Positions 46,532-55,365 of a stretch of 64,000 bases of DNA are shown here, piece by piece. Source of the DNA: Hungatella hathewayi (GTDB lineage Bacteria; Bacillota; Clostridia; Lachnospirales; Lachnospiraceae). The DNA lies in assembly GCA_025149285.1 (NCBI GenBank), contig CP102274.1:764501-828500 (forward strand), given 5' to 3'. How positions within the stretch are numbered: position 1 is the stretch's first letter; each line of letters begins with the position of its first letter. Under the pieces are notes generated by a model that had not been told where the DNA came from, searched no databases, and worked only from the letters and a program-made list of their open reading frames with translations. The position numbers were made by a program, and so were the translations under genes.

Positions 46532-46592
46532 ACATATAGAACAATTAAAACAAATGCTTTGTATCTCCGGATAGGATGAGAAGGAGGATAAT

Positions 46593-49181
46593 ATGAACAT
46601 TAATAAATTTACACAGAAGTCACTTGAGGCGGTGCAGAACTGCGAGAAGCTGGCCTATGAATATGGAAACCAGCAGATTGAACAGGAACATTTGCTGTAC
46701 AGCCTTTTAACCGTGGAAGACAGCCTGATTTTAAAGCTCATAACAAAGATGAACGTTCAGAAGGAACAGTTTATCAATGAGACTGCTCAGGCGATCGAGA
46801 AGCTGCCGAAGGTGAGCGGAGGCCAGCTCTATATCAGCAATGATTTGAATAAGGTTTTAATCAGCGCCGAGGATGAGGCAAAAGCCATGGGGGACGAATA
46901 CGTTTCTGTAGAACATCTGTTTCTCGCCATGTTAAAACAGCCTTCCAGAATGGTAAAGGAGCTGTTTCGTTCCTATGCAGTTACGAGAGAGAACTTCCTT
47001 CAGGCACTGTCGACGGTCCGCGGTAATCAGCGGGTGGTGAGCGATAACCCAGAGGCTACGTACGACACACTGGAGAAGTATGGGTATGACATGGTGGAAC
47101 GTGCGAGAGACCAGAAGCTGGACCCGGTGATCGGCCGTGACAGCGAGATTCGTAACGTGGTTAGAATACTTTCCAGAAAGACGAAGAATAATCCGGTTTT
47201 AATCGGTGAACCCGGTGTCGGTAAAACCGCAGTTGTGGAAGGCCTTGCGCAGCGTATCGTGCGCGGAGATGTGCCTGAGGGCTTAAAAGATAAGAAGCTG
47301 TTTGCCCTGGATATGGGGGCTCTCCTGGCGGGAGCCAAGTACCGGGGTGAATTTGAGGAAAGACTGAAGGCCGTTCTGGATGAGGTGAAGAAGAGCGACG
47401 GACAGATTATTCTGTTTATCGATGAGCTCCATACTATTGTAGGAGCAGGCAAGACGGAAGGATCCATGGATGCCGGCAATATGCTGAAGCCTATGCTGGC
47501 CAGGGGTGAGCTTCATTGCATCGGTGCTACGACGCTGGATGAATACCGTCAGTACATTGAGATGGACCAGGCGCTGGAACGCAGATTCCAACCGGTTATG
47601 GTAGCTGAACCAACGGTGGAGGACACCATCTCAATCCTTCGTGGTTTAAAGGAACGGTACGAGGTTTATCACGGTGTTAAAATCACGGACTCGGCTCTGG
47701 TATCGGCGGCAACCCTTTCGGACCGCTATATCAGCGACAGGTTCCTTCCGGATAAGGCGATCGATCTGGTCGATGAGGCCTGTGCCATGATTAAGACAGA
47801 GCTGGATTCCATGCCTGCCGAACTCGATGAGCTTTCCAGAAAGATTATGCAGATGGAGATTGAGGAAGCAGCTCTTAAAAAGGAGACGGATCATTTAAGC
47901 AAGGACCGTCTGGCTGAACTTCAGAGAGAACTGGCGGAGCTGCATGATGAATTTGCCGTTTCTAAGGCCCAGTGGGAAAATGAGAAATCCTCAGTGGAAC
48001 ATTTATCGGCGCTGAGGGAAGAGATTGAGAATTTAAACCGGGAGATTCAGGATGCCAAGCAGAAATACGATTTAAACCGTGCGGCTGAACTGCAGTACGG
48101 AAAACTGCCTCAGCTTCAGAAAGAACTGGAGGAAGAGGAAGCACGTGTCATGAGCCAGGATTTGAGTCTGGTACATGAGAATGTGACGGAGGATGAGATC
48201 GCAAAGATCGTTTCCAAATGGACAGGAATTCCGGTTGCAAAGCTGACGGAGAGCGAGAGAAATAAGACGCTTCATCTCGATGAAGAACTGCATAAGAGAG
48301 TCATTGGACAGAATGAGGCGGTTGAAAAAGTGACCGAGGCCATTATCCGGTCCAAGGCCGGGATCAAGGATCCCACGAAGCCGATCGGCTCCTTCCTGTT
48401 TTTGGGACCTACCGGTGTGGGTAAGACGGAGCTGGCGAAAGCCCTGGCCGAGAGGCTGTTTGATGATGAGAATAACATCGTCAGAATCGATATGAGCGAA
48501 TACATGGAGAAGCACTCCGTATCCCGTCTGATCGGGGCGCCGCCAGGATATGTAGGCTACGATGAGGGCGGTCAGCTGACAGAGGCTGTCCGCAGAAAAC
48601 CGTATTCGGTCGTTTTATTTGATGAGGTGGAAAAGGCCCATCCGGATGTGTTCAATGTCCTGCTTCAGGTATTGGATGATGGACGAATCACCGATTCAAC
48701 CGGTAAAACCGTAGACTTTAAAAATACAATTATTATCATGACTTCAAACATTGGTTCCCAGTACCTTTTAGATGGGATCGATGAGACGGGAAGCATAACG
48801 CCGGAGGCCGAGGCCATGGTTATGAATGACTTAAGAGGCCATTTCCGTCCGGAATTTTTGAACAGGCTGGATGAGATTATCCTGTTTAAGCCTCTTACGA
48901 AAGAGAACATTGCAGGCATCATCGATCTCATGATCCAGGATTTGAACAAACGGATTGGGGATAAGGAACTGAAGATTGAACTGACGGATTCTGCGAAGCA
49001 GTTTGTGGTGGACCGGGGGTATGATCCGGTTTACGGAGCCCGTCCGCTGAAACGGTATCTCCAGAAGCATGTGGAGACACTGGCCGCTAAGATCATCCTG
49101 GGAGATGAAGTGAGAGCGGGGAATACAATTGTGATCGATGTGGCGGAAAACGGAAACCAGCTGATTGCATATCCCGAATAA
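46593..49181 (+). CDS. clpB: ATP-dependent chaperone ClpB
   Basis: ClpB is the hexameric disaggregase that pulls proteins out of aggregates with DnaK. The 862 residues follow the family plan: N-terminal Clp repeat domain (1-145), first AAA+ module with Walker [14 protein letters not shown] (about 205) and [14 protein letters not shown], the long coiled-coil M domain (about 405-525, Glu/Lys-rich) that separates ClpB from ClpA and ClpC, and the second AAA+ module with [14 protein letters not shown] (about 605) and [34 protein letters not shown] precedes the ATG. It is transcribed alone from the promoter at 46503. Confidence 0.98.
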   Translation: MNINKFTQKSLEAVQNCEKLAYEYGNQQIEQEHLLYSLLTVEDSLILKLITKMNVQKEQFINETAQAIEKLPKVSGGQLYISNDLNKVLISAEDEAKAMGDEYVSVEHLFLAMLKQPSRMVKELFRSYAVTRENFLQALSTVRGNQRVVSDNPEATYDTLEKYGYDMVERARDQKLDPVIGRDSEIRNVVRILSRKTKNNPVLIGEPGVGKTAVVEGLAQRIVRGDVPEGLKDKKLFALDMGALLAGAKYRGEFEERLKAVLDEVKKSDGQIILFIDELHTIVGAGKTEGSMDAGNMLKPMLARGELHCIGATTLDEYRQYIEMDQALERRFQPVMVAEPTVEDTISILRGLKERYEVYHGVKITDSALVSAATLSDRYISDRFLPDKAIDLVDEACAMIKTELDSMPAELDELSRKIMQMEIEEAALKKETDHLSKDRLAELQRELAELHDEFAVSKAQWENEKSSVEHLSALREEIENLNREIQDAKQKYDLNRAAELQYGKLPQLQKELEEEEARVMSQDLSLVHENVTEDEIAKIVSKWTGIPVAKLTESERNKTLHLDEELHKRVIGQNEAVEKVTEAIIRSKAGIKDPTKPIGSFLFLGPTGVGKTELAKALAERLFDDENNIVRIDMSEYMEKHSVSRLIGAPPGYVGYDEGGQLTEAVRRKPYSVVLFDEVEKAHPDVFNVLLQVLDDGRITDSTGKTVDFKNTIIIMTSNIGSQYLLDGIDETGSITPEAEAMVMNDLRGHFRPEFLNRLDEIILFKPLTKENIAGIIDLMIQDLNKRIGDKELKIELTDSAKQFVVDRGYDPVYGARPLKRYLQKHVETLAAKIILGDEVRAGNTIVIDVAENGNQLIAYPE

Positions 49182-49214
49182 TTAAAAATTATAACAGAAA
49201 GTCACAGCAAAAGA

Positions 49215-49241
49215 ATGGCGGGGTGATCTTAACCCCGCCAT
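49215..49241 (-). terminator. Terminator overlapping the asparaginase stop codon
   Basis: ATGGCGGGGT (49215-49224) and ACCCCGCCAT (49232-49241) form a perfect ten-pair stem. On the minus strand TCTTTTGC follows, and the TAA of the asparaginase gene lies in the loop. It may also slow plus-strand transcripts from clpB. Confidence 0.75.
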
Positions 49242-50233
49242 AAAATATCTTTATTTACTGTTGTATAGAACATATCATGGATGGCATGTGCGTCCTGCGT
49301 CTGTCCCAGTATCCACATCAGCTTTGTCACGGTGGCTTCCAGTGTCATGTCGTAAGCCTCCAGCAGGCCGAATTCCTTTTTGATGGTGCGACCGACCTCG
49401 TAAACGGACATATTGCTGCCCTCATTGGTCACCTGGGTAGTCATGACGACGGTCTTGCCGAGAGAGATCCATTTTTCGATGGCTTTGTAAAAATCCCCGC
49501 TGTCATAGGACGGAAGGCCGCCTACGCCGAAGGATTCAATGATGACGGCGTCGTAATGCTCCGCCATATAATCCAGAACATCGGCCCCCATGGAAGGAAT
49601 CAGTTTCAGCAGGGCAACGTTGGGATTCAGCGTGTGGTAAAAATGCACGTGATCCGTTAAATGCTCCTTTTCATCCAGGTAAAAGATGACATGGCCATCC
49701 TGAATCATGGCAATATAAGGAAAATTGATACTGGAAAATGCATTGTAGCTCTTCGTCCGCTCCTTTTTCCCACGGGTTCCGGCAATCACCTTACCGTCAA
49801 AGACGATGGTGACGCCGCATGCGCGGTCGTCGCTGGCAAAACGAAGGCTGTCATACAAGTTGATCCTGGCATCCGTGTTTTCCATATCGATGGGCTTCTG
49901 GGCACCGGTTATGACAACGGGCTTTGCAGAAGACTGGATCAGATAGGAGAGGGCGGCCGCCGTATAAGCCATGGTATCCGTTCCGTGACAGATTACAAAG
50001 CCGTCGTATTCCTCATAATGTGTCTCGATGGCTTCCGCCATGGCAAGCCAGTGTTTTGGCTGCATATTGGTGCTGTCTATATTGAGAATCTGAAGGCTGT
50101 CCGCCTGACAGAACTGTGCTGCATCCGGAACGTATGAGAGAAGTTCGTCAGAGGATATGAGGGGCTTTAAGCCGTATTCTCCGCGTTTGCAGGCGATGGT
50201 TCCGCCGGTACCGAGCATTAATATTTTTTTCAT
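49229..50233 (-). CDS. L-asparaginase, type I (cytoplasmic)
   Basis: The 334-residue enzyme hydrolyses asparagine to aspartate and ammonia. Both catalytic threonine motifs are present: MLGTGGTIACKRGEYGLKP at the N-terminus and VICHGTDTMAYTAAAL (about residue 82), with the Lys of VITGAQKPIDMENTDAR following. There is no signal peptide, so it is the cytoplasmic type I (AnsA-like). The C-terminal half contains ESFGVGGLPS and TTQVTNEGSNMSVYEVG. AGGAGGATATCC precedes the ATG on the minus strand. It is a single-gene unit converging on clpB, ending in the hairpin at 49215-49241. Confidence 0.95.
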   Translation of the reverse strand: MKKILMLGTGGTIACKRGEYGLKPLISSDELLSYVPDAAQFCQADSLQILNIDSTNMQPKHWLAMAEAIETHYEEYDGFVICHGTDTMAYTAAALSYLIQSSAKPVVITGAQKPIDMENTDARINLYDSLRFASDDRACGVTIVFDGKVIAGTRGKKERTKSYNAFSSINFPYIAMIQDGHVIFYLDEKEHLTDHVHFYHTLNPNVALLKLIPSMGADVLDYMAEHYDAVIIESFGVGGLPSYDSGDFYKAIEKWISLGKTVVMTTQVTNEGSNMSVYEVGRTIKKEFGLLEAYDMTLEATVTKLMWILGQTQDAHAIHDMFYTTVNKDILWRG

Positions 50234-50301
50234 TGGATATCCTCCTGTTATGATGCTGAAAACGATTGTATCACGACTTTTTTCATTCGTACAGGCCTTT
50301 C

Positions 50302-50330
50302 TTGAAAATACTGATAATATATGCTAGAAT
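50302..50330 (+). promoter_or_regulatory. Promoter of the DUF4250 / type IV pilus operon
   Basis: TTGAAA (50302-50307), 17 bases, TAGAAT (50325-50330), 33 bases before ATG 50364. It is the only good promoter before the pilus genes. Confidence 0.75.
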
Positions 50331-50363
50331 GAATTGCATTGATACAGAACAGGAGAATCAGAA

Positions 50364-50543
50364 ATGGCAAATATACCCAAAGATCCGGTCATGCTGCTGA
50401 GTTTTCTCAATACCCAGCTTCGCGACTATTACCCGTCCCTGGAGGACTGCTGCTTGTCACTTGGTATTAATATGGAAGAGATAACCGGCGGACTGGCCTT
50501 GATCGGCTATTACTATAATGAAGAAAAAAATCAGTTTATTTAA
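50364..50543 (+). CDS. DUF4250 family protein
   Basis: A 59-residue protein starting MANIPKDPVMLLSFLNTQLRD and ending IGYYYNEEKNQFI. The pattern P-K-D-P-x-M-L-L-S-x-x-N-T-x-L-R-D, then L-x-x-C, then Y-x-Y-x-x-x-x-N-Q-F is that of DUF4250, a small cytoplasmic family common in Clostridia and of unknown role. ACAGGAGAATCAGAA precedes the ATG. It lies directly after the promoter at 50302-50330, and its last 26 bases overlap the start of the first pilin gene, so it appears to head the pilus operon. Confidence 0.88.
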   Translation: MANIPKDPVMLLSFLNTQLRDYYPSLEDCCLSLGINMEEITGGLALIGYYYNEEKNQFI

Positions 50544-50991
50544 TTGGAAGAATCGAACACGAAAACGTATGCAAAAAGATGATATGGGATTTACCTTAAT
50601 AGAAACGCTTACGGTGCTGGCTATCGTTGCGATTCTTGCAGCGACCAATATTCCGGTGCTGAACGGGTTTATCGATGATGCTAAGAAAAAGTCGTATGTG
50701 GCAGAGGCATATATGGTTAAAGCAGCCATGCAGTCATACGTCATTGAACGGATTGCCGACGGAACCATCGATGATTTCGTGATGTATGAAGAGATCTTTT
50801 ACCCGGAGGTAGGAAGTGAGGAGAATGCACTGTACGAGATGCTGAAAGGAAGCGTCACGAAAGGCGGGAAGATCCGGCTGATCAATTATGACAGGACGAC
50901 AAGTAAAGTAAGCGGTATCATCTATGATGTGAAAAATTACGAAATTGAGATAAAAAATGATACCGAAGTTGAAGTCCGTGACAGAAAATGA
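50518..50991 (+). CDS. Type IV pilin-like protein 1
   Basis: The 157-residue product contains a type III signal: a basic leader of about 24 residues (KNRTRKRMQKDDMG) followed by FTLIETLTVLAIVAILAATNIPVLNGF, with Gly at -1, Phe at +1 and Glu at +5, as prepilin peptidase requires. The rest is a soluble head beginning with a helix (AKKKSYVAEAYMVKAAMQSY). ATG 50518 overlaps the DUF4250 gene and lacks a clear ribosome site; ATG 50569 would give a short leader of usual size but also has a poor site. Translational coupling to DUF4250 favours the upstream start. Together with the next gene it is a candidate major pilin. Confidence 0.88.
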   Translation: MKKKISLFNWKNRTRKRMQKDDMGFTLIETLTVLAIVAILAATNIPVLNGFIDDAKKKSYVAEAYMVKAAMQSYVIERIADGTIDDFVMYEEIFYPEVGSEENALYEMLKGSVTKGGKIRLINYDRTTSKVSGIIYDVKNYEIEIKNDTEVEVRDRK

Positions 50992-51006
50992 AAAGGAATA
51001 CCAGGG

Positions 51007-51435
51007 ATGAGAAATTGGAGATACGTGAGAGAAAACAGAGATGGATTTACACTGGTAGAAGTTCTTGCAGTTCTGGTAATTATTGCGATTTTGGCGGCGG
51101 TTGCCATTCCGACCATGAGCGGTTTTATCAGTGATGCCAGAAAGAAGTCGTATACTTCCCAGGCCAGGAATGTCTATGTGGCGGCACAGGCCGCAGCACT
51201 GGAGCTGGAGACGTCAAAGGATGGGACTGCGGCCGCCTCGGTCACCGTTTATACCAGAAAAGACGGATCGAAATACATGGACAGAGTGGAGGCATTTCTT
51301 GGAAATGATGTGGAAAACGGAAGCCACTTTACGATAACACTGGATGGAAACAAGGTTGAGGAAGTAGAGTATACTCCGGAAAATGGGAAGAAGATTACAA
51401 TCACCGGAGGAGAGGGCGTTACGTATGAAGAATGA
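51007..51435 (+). CDS. Type IV pilin-like protein 2
   Basis: The 142-residue prepilin has a 13-residue leader (MRNWRYVRENRDG), then FTLVEVLAVLVIIAILAAVAIPTMSGF, the classic methylated-Phe helix with Glu5. Its head begins SDARKKSYTSQARNVYVAAQAAALELE and ends in a beta-rich region without Cys. It resembles pilin 1 in the helix and the DARKKSY/DAKKKSY junction, so the two probably arose by duplication. Of the two it is the better match to a major pilin. It overlaps the prepilin peptidase start by eleven bases. Confidence 0.92.
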   Translation: MRNWRYVRENRDGFTLVEVLAVLVIIAILAAVAIPTMSGFISDARKKSYTSQARNVYVAAQAAALELETSKDGTAAASVTVYTRKDGSKYMDRVEAFLGNDVENGSHFTITLDGNKVEEVEYTPENGKKITITGGEGVTYEE

Positions 51436-51997
51436 GGAGCATATGGGCAGAATTATTCCCGGGAGGGTCGTCGCAGCTGCGGTGGCCCTTTTTCTGGCGG
51501 GTCTATCCTGGCATCACTGCGGCGGACTCAGCCTTCGCGCGGTCATGATATGGCTGGTATGCCTGATTTTGACTGCAATTGCATATACGGATTTCAAGAC
51601 CATGCATATTCCTGACCGTATGACGGCCGCACTTCTCATACCTGCGGTTCTGTCTCTCGGCGCGGAGTCCGGAATTTCTCTTTTTAGCAGGGCGCTGGGA
51701 GGTGCGGCAGTCAGTTTTCCCATGTTTCTCATGACGCTTGCTGTTCCGGGAAGCTTTGGCGGCGGTGATATCAAGCTGATGGCAGTCTGTGGTCTGATAC
51801 TCGGTTGGCCGCGGGTTGCCGCAGCAGGGTTTCTCTCTGTTGTAACCGGTGGCTGTTATGCGATCTGGCTGCTGGCAACACGCAGAGCCGGACGCAGCGA
51901 CCATTTTGCTTTCGGTCCGTTTCTGGCGGTGGGTGTGGTGCTTTCCCTGCTGTATGGGGATCAGCTGCTGGCCTGGTATCTGGGATTTTTACGGTGA
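51425..51997 (+). CDS. Prepilin peptidase (A24), short form
   Basis: This aspartic membrane protease cuts the leader from prepilins. The product is about 190 residues with roughly six membrane helices. Both catalytic Asp motifs are visible: AYTDFKTMHIPD (about residue 55) and SFGGGDIKLMAVCGL (about 115). The usual N-terminal cytoplasmic domain with CxxC pairs, which N-methylates the new Phe, is missing. ATG 51425 has GGAGGA about 14 bases up; ATG 51443 has GAGGAG only three bases up, so the start is uncertain. Its place between pilins and PilC fits a dedicated peptidase for this operon. Confidence 0.88.
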   Translation: MKNEEHMGRIIPGRVVAAAVALFLAGLSWHHCGGLSLRAVMIWLVCLILTAIAYTDFKTMHIPDRMTAALLIPAVLSLGAESGISLFSRALGGAAVSFPMFLMTLAVPGSFGGGDIKLMAVCGLILGWPRVAAAGFLSVVTGGCYAIWLLATRRAGRSDHFAFGPFLAVGVVLSLLYGDQLLAWYLGFLR

Positions 51998-52013
51998 GAG
52001 AAAGGAGGACCCT

Positions 52014-53201
52014 GTGGCGGATTATGAGTATACTGCGAAAAGCATCAATGGCAGGCGCATGAAAGGGAAGATTCAGGCTCAGGACCGTGATCAGGCATGG
52101 ATCAAGATCCGTGGTATGGGACTGTATCCGGTGAAACTGAAAGAAGAACGTGGAAGAGTCAGAAAGCGCCCGCTCAGCTGTGGCCTGCTTGCACGGTTTA
52201 TGAGTGAAATGGCGGTCATGCTGAATTCAGGGATTCCGCTGGCACAGGCTCTGAATTTAATCAGTGTCAGGGAATCCAGAAAAGATTTAAAGGAGATTTA
52301 TGGAAAACTCTATCATATGATCCTGCACGGCATGGATTTATCCCAGGCGATGGAGATGCAGGACGGAGTATTTCCGCCTGTCCTGATTGGCATGGTACGC
52401 GCCGGAGAGGCGGGAGGCAGCCTGGCAGACGCCTTCGGCAAGATGGCAGAGTACTTTGAAAAGGAAGATGAGACGAGAAAAAAGGTGGGAACTGCCATGA
52501 TTTATCCGGCCTTTCTCTTCTTGACGGTTGCTGTGGTGGTGATCCTTTTATTCACAACGGTACTGCCCAGTTTTTTCGAACTGTTCGAATCGATGGAGAA
52601 AATACCGGTTTCCACACAGGTACTAATGGCGGTAAGTATTGGGCTTCAAAATCATTTTACGGAGATTGCTGCGGCTGGCGGCTGTGCCGCTGCGATTCTG
52701 GCCGGAATCTTTACACGCCCTGGGGCAGCGGTGTGGAGGGACAAAATGATCCTTCATATTCCCTGTATCGGGACACTCCTCAAGATGGTTATGGCAGGCA
52801 GATTTGCAAGGACCTTCAGTTTCCTGTACGGTGGAGGCGTTCCGTTTATTAACGCCCTGGAACTCACAGCCGATGCGCTGGGCAGCCGTTATATGAAGAA
52901 GCGGCTCTGCCAGGTGATGGAGGAGGTGAAAAACGGCATGCTTCTTTCGGATTCCCTGGCTCAGATTCGTGAACTATGCCCGGAATTCATACACAGCGTT
53001 TACATAGGGGAGGAGTCAGGTAATCTGGAGGCCATGCTGAAGCGCACTGCGGATTCCTTTGAAATAAGATCAGAGACAGCAATTAAGCGGCTGCTGTCGC
53101 TTTTGGAGCCGACGATGATTATTATCATGGCAGTTATCATAGGTTATCTGATGCTGTCTGTGATGGTTCCCATATACCAGTACTATCAGAGCATCGGATA
53201 A
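52014..53201 (+). CDS. pilC: Type IV pilus inner-membrane platform protein PilC / GspF
   Basis: I start it at GTG 52014 (VADYEYTAKSINGRRMKGKI) because AAAGGAGG lies just upstream; 395 residues result. Upstream in-frame codons overlap the peptidase gene. The N-terminal module (YEYTAKSINGRR-x-x-G) and two T2SSF domains are clear: the first around LLARFMSEMAVMLNSGIPLAQALNLI with helices near 155-200, the second around FARTFSFLYGGGVPFINALEL, and a C-terminal helix in EPTMIIIMAVIIGYLMLSVMVPIYQYYQSI. PilC is the membrane base that the PilB motor turns. It sits 16 bases after the peptidase and 22 bases before the PilM-N gene. Confidence 0.95.
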   Translation: MADYEYTAKSINGRRMKGKIQAQDRDQAWIKIRGMGLYPVKLKEERGRVRKRPLSCGLLARFMSEMAVMLNSGIPLAQALNLISVRESRKDLKEIYGKLYHMILHGMDLSQAMEMQDGVFPPVLIGMVRAGEAGGSLADAFGKMAEYFEKEDETRKKVGTAMIYPAFLFLTVAVVVILLFTTVLPSFFELFESMEKIPVSTQVLMAVSIGLQNHFTEIAAAGGCAAAILAGIFTRPGAAVWRDKMILHIPCIGTLLKMVMAGRFARTFSFLYGGGVPFINALELTADALGSRYMKKRLCQVMEEVKNGMLLSDSLAQIRELCPEFIHSVYIGEESGNLEAMLKRTADSFEIRSETAIKRLLSLLEPTMIIIMAVIIGYLMLSVMVPIYQYYQSIG

Positions 53202-53223
53202 TGCCTTAAACAGGAGGGCACAT

Positions 53224-54702
53224 ATGAGATTATCAGTCTATTTAGGGGAAAATGAGATACGAACTGTGCTTGGAAGGTCGGGGAAAACGATAGAGATTAT
53301 GGATTGCCTGAACGTCCGTTTAAAAGAAGGCGCTTTAATTAACGACGTTGTGACAGAAGAGGCTGCGGTAAAAGAGGTACTGAACGGAATCAGGAAGCGG
53401 TATGGGAAATACCGCAGACACGTGTATTTAACTATGGGAGGAAACCAGATTATCACCAAAGTGCTGAGCGCCCCGCGGCTGCCCCGCTGCCAGATGATGG
53501 AACTGGTCCGAAGGGAGCTTTCCGATTTGATTCTGCCGTCAGAGAAGGATGGCTACGTCTACGATTACAGCATAGTCAGAAAGAAAAACAAGGATCACAA
53601 AGGACGGACCATCCTCTGTGTGGCGATGAAACGAAGCGTGATTCACGAGTATCAGACTCTGTTTTCCGAGTGCGGGATGAAGCTGAAAGCGATCGACGTC
53701 GCAGTGGATGGGCTGAACAGCCTGGTTGATTTTCTGCCGTCGTTTCGGAATAAGACGTTTATTATGGCAGTAGCAGATGGACGGAATATGATGACATCGC
53801 TCTACATCGACGGCGTCTATGCGTATACGAACCGGATGCGCCTGGTCGATGAGAGAGGGACTTCGGAGAGTCTGGAAGAGATGGTGAAGGTGATACGGTC
53901 GGTAATCCATTTCTGTAAGATGCAGAGAGACGAATTTGAACTGGATTTTGTCTGTCTCTGCGGACTGGGGAAAGAGGAAGTGGACAGCCTGATCCCGGAG
54001 ATTGTGAACAATGAGGATATTGCGGTGACAGTACCCGGACCGGAATCTTGGATTACGGTGAAGGAAGGCCTAAACTACTCCATGGACCAGTATATGTATG
54101 TCACAGGCAGTCTGCTGGGAAGCCGAAAGTCTCTGGACCTGATTGGAGCGGCGAAACAGAAGGCAGGACGCGGGGAGGAAGAGAAGTCCCATTTTCTTGC
54201 AGCATGTCTTTTGCCTGCGGCAGTGATCACGGTCTTTCTGGGAAATGCAGTCAGAAATGAGATTGCCGTGAGGAATATGAGGGAAGAAATACAGGTTCTG
54301 GAAGAACGCCTTTCGGTAAAGGAAAGAAAAGAGGCGCTGGCGGAGGAAAAACAGTTAAAGGAAAAACTGGCCTCATTGAGAATCCTGACGGCCGGGCAGA
54401 GTGCGGTGAAGAAAGAGGCGGCAAAGATGCCGGAGATGAACAGCGCTGTGAGATCGTATATCTTCGGCACAGCAGCGGGGAAGCTGGAACTCTCCGAACC
54501 GGAATATACCCAGGGTGTGCTGCGGTTTGACGGGAAGTCGCGGAAGTATGAGGAAATATCTGATTATGTGCGGGAACTGGAAGAGAGCGGACTGTTTTCA
54601 ACGGTGGAATATTCCGGATTTACCAATGTCAATCCGGTTACAAAGGAAAAGGATGACTGGTATTATGTTCAGCTCGCATGCATGCTGAAAACACCGGAAT
54701 GA
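53224..54702 (+). CDS. PilM-PilN fusion protein
   Basis: The 492-residue product joins two pilus assembly proteins usually made separately. Residues about 1-305 have the actin-like PilM plan (MRLSVYLGENEIRTVLGR, then AIDVAVDGLNSLVDF, FIMAVADGRNMMTSLYIDG, SESLEEMVKVIRSVIHFC). Residues about 320-345 are a membrane helix (FLAACLLPAAVITVFLGNAV). A coiled coil follows (about 350-390, VLEERLSVKERKEALAEEKQLKEKL), then a small ferredoxin-like C-terminal domain (about 410-492), which is the PilN layout. The nucleotide site of the PilM half is weakly conserved. It should form the cytoplasmic and membrane alignment complex with the PilO-like protein encoded next. Confidence 0.8.
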   Translation: MRLSVYLGENEIRTVLGRSGKTIEIMDCLNVRLKEGALINDVVTEEAAVKEVLNGIRKRYGKYRRHVYLTMGGNQIITKVLSAPRLPRCQMMELVRRELSDLILPSEKDGYVYDYSIVRKKNKDHKGRTILCVAMKRSVIHEYQTLFSECGMKLKAIDVAVDGLNSLVDFLPSFRNKTFIMAVADGRNMMTSLYIDGVYAYTNRMRLVDERGTSESLEEMVKVIRSVIHFCKMQRDEFELDFVCLCGLGKEEVDSLIPEIVNNEDIAVTVPGPESWITVKEGLNYSMDQYMYVTGSLLGSRKSLDLIGAAKQKAGRGEEEKSHFLAACLLPAAVITVFLGNAVRNEIAVRNMREEIQVLEERLSVKERKEALAEEKQLKEKLASLRILTAGQSAVKKEAAKMPEMNSAVRSYIFGTAAGKLELSEPEYTQGVLRFDGKSRKYEEISDYVRELEESGLFSTVEYSGFTNVNPVTKEKDDWYYVQLACMLKTPE

Positions 54703-54712
54703 GGAGGAAACC

Positions 54713-55351
54713 ATGAGAAAGCTGACGCAGAGAGAAAAGATCCTGGTTTATATAGCGGCAGTTCTTCTGTTGTTAACGGGAGGCTACTATCTGGTAGAGC
54801 AGCCGGCCGAAATGAGGCGGGTAAGGACAGAGACGGAACTTAAAATCCTGCAGCTTCAGGAACGTGAAAGCGAGGACAGCCTTACGGGAAAATCAACTCT
54901 GGAGGAAGAGATTGGCAGGGAACAGGACATGGCTGGTGAAAATACGGAGGACTATCTGCCATACCGCACGAATTCCGTGCTGATTTCAGAGCTGGCAGAG
55001 TATCTGACTTCCTTTGGGATAGTTCCCGAGACGATGAAGGTTGAATCTGTTTCGGTTCTGGAAGAACAGGAGACGACGGAAGCCGGATACCATATCCACA
55101 GGGCGGACATTCATGTGGAGGCATTGGGAACGATGGAGGAGTTATACCGCCTGCTGGACTGGGCATACGACAGGGACTGGATTTCCGTGACCACATATTC
55201 CGGGGAAGCCATGGAGGATAAGGACGCCGGGATGAACGGGGAGGCAGATGAAACGGGAGATAATGAGACACTGTCCATGACGTTTACCTGCTTTATGCTG
55301 GAACTGAAAAACGCCGATGAAACAAAGAACGCTGAGGAACCGAGACTCTGA
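54713..55351 (+). CDS. PilO-like alignment subcomplex protein
   Basis: A 212-residue protein with a short cytoplasmic start (MRKLTQREK), one membrane helix (ILVYIAAVLLLLTGGYYLV), a coiled coil (about 35-75) and a ferredoxin-like domain with a typical IHVEALGTMEELYRLLDWA strand-helix. This is the architecture of PilO/GspM; sequence alone is weak, so position after PilM-N carries part of the call. GGAGG precedes ATG 54713. The acidic C-terminal tail (KDAGMNGEADETGDNE) is variable. Confidence 0.72.
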   Translation: MRKLTQREKILVYIAAVLLLLTGGYYLVEQPAEMRRVRTETELKILQLQERESEDSLTGKSTLEEEIGREQDMAGENTEDYLPYRTNSVLISELAEYLTSFGIVPETMKVESVSVLEEQETTEAGYHIHRADIHVEALGTMEELYRLLDWAYDRDWISVTTYSGEAMEDKDAGMNGEADETGDNETLSMTFTCFMLELKNADETKNAEEPRL

Positions 55352-55365
55352 AGTGAGGTAGATAA

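Noticed and set aside
54881-55351. Antisense Pro/Ser-rich frames through the pilus genes
   Set aside because: They are low-complexity mirrors of Glu/Gly-rich coding sequence and lack ribosome sites.
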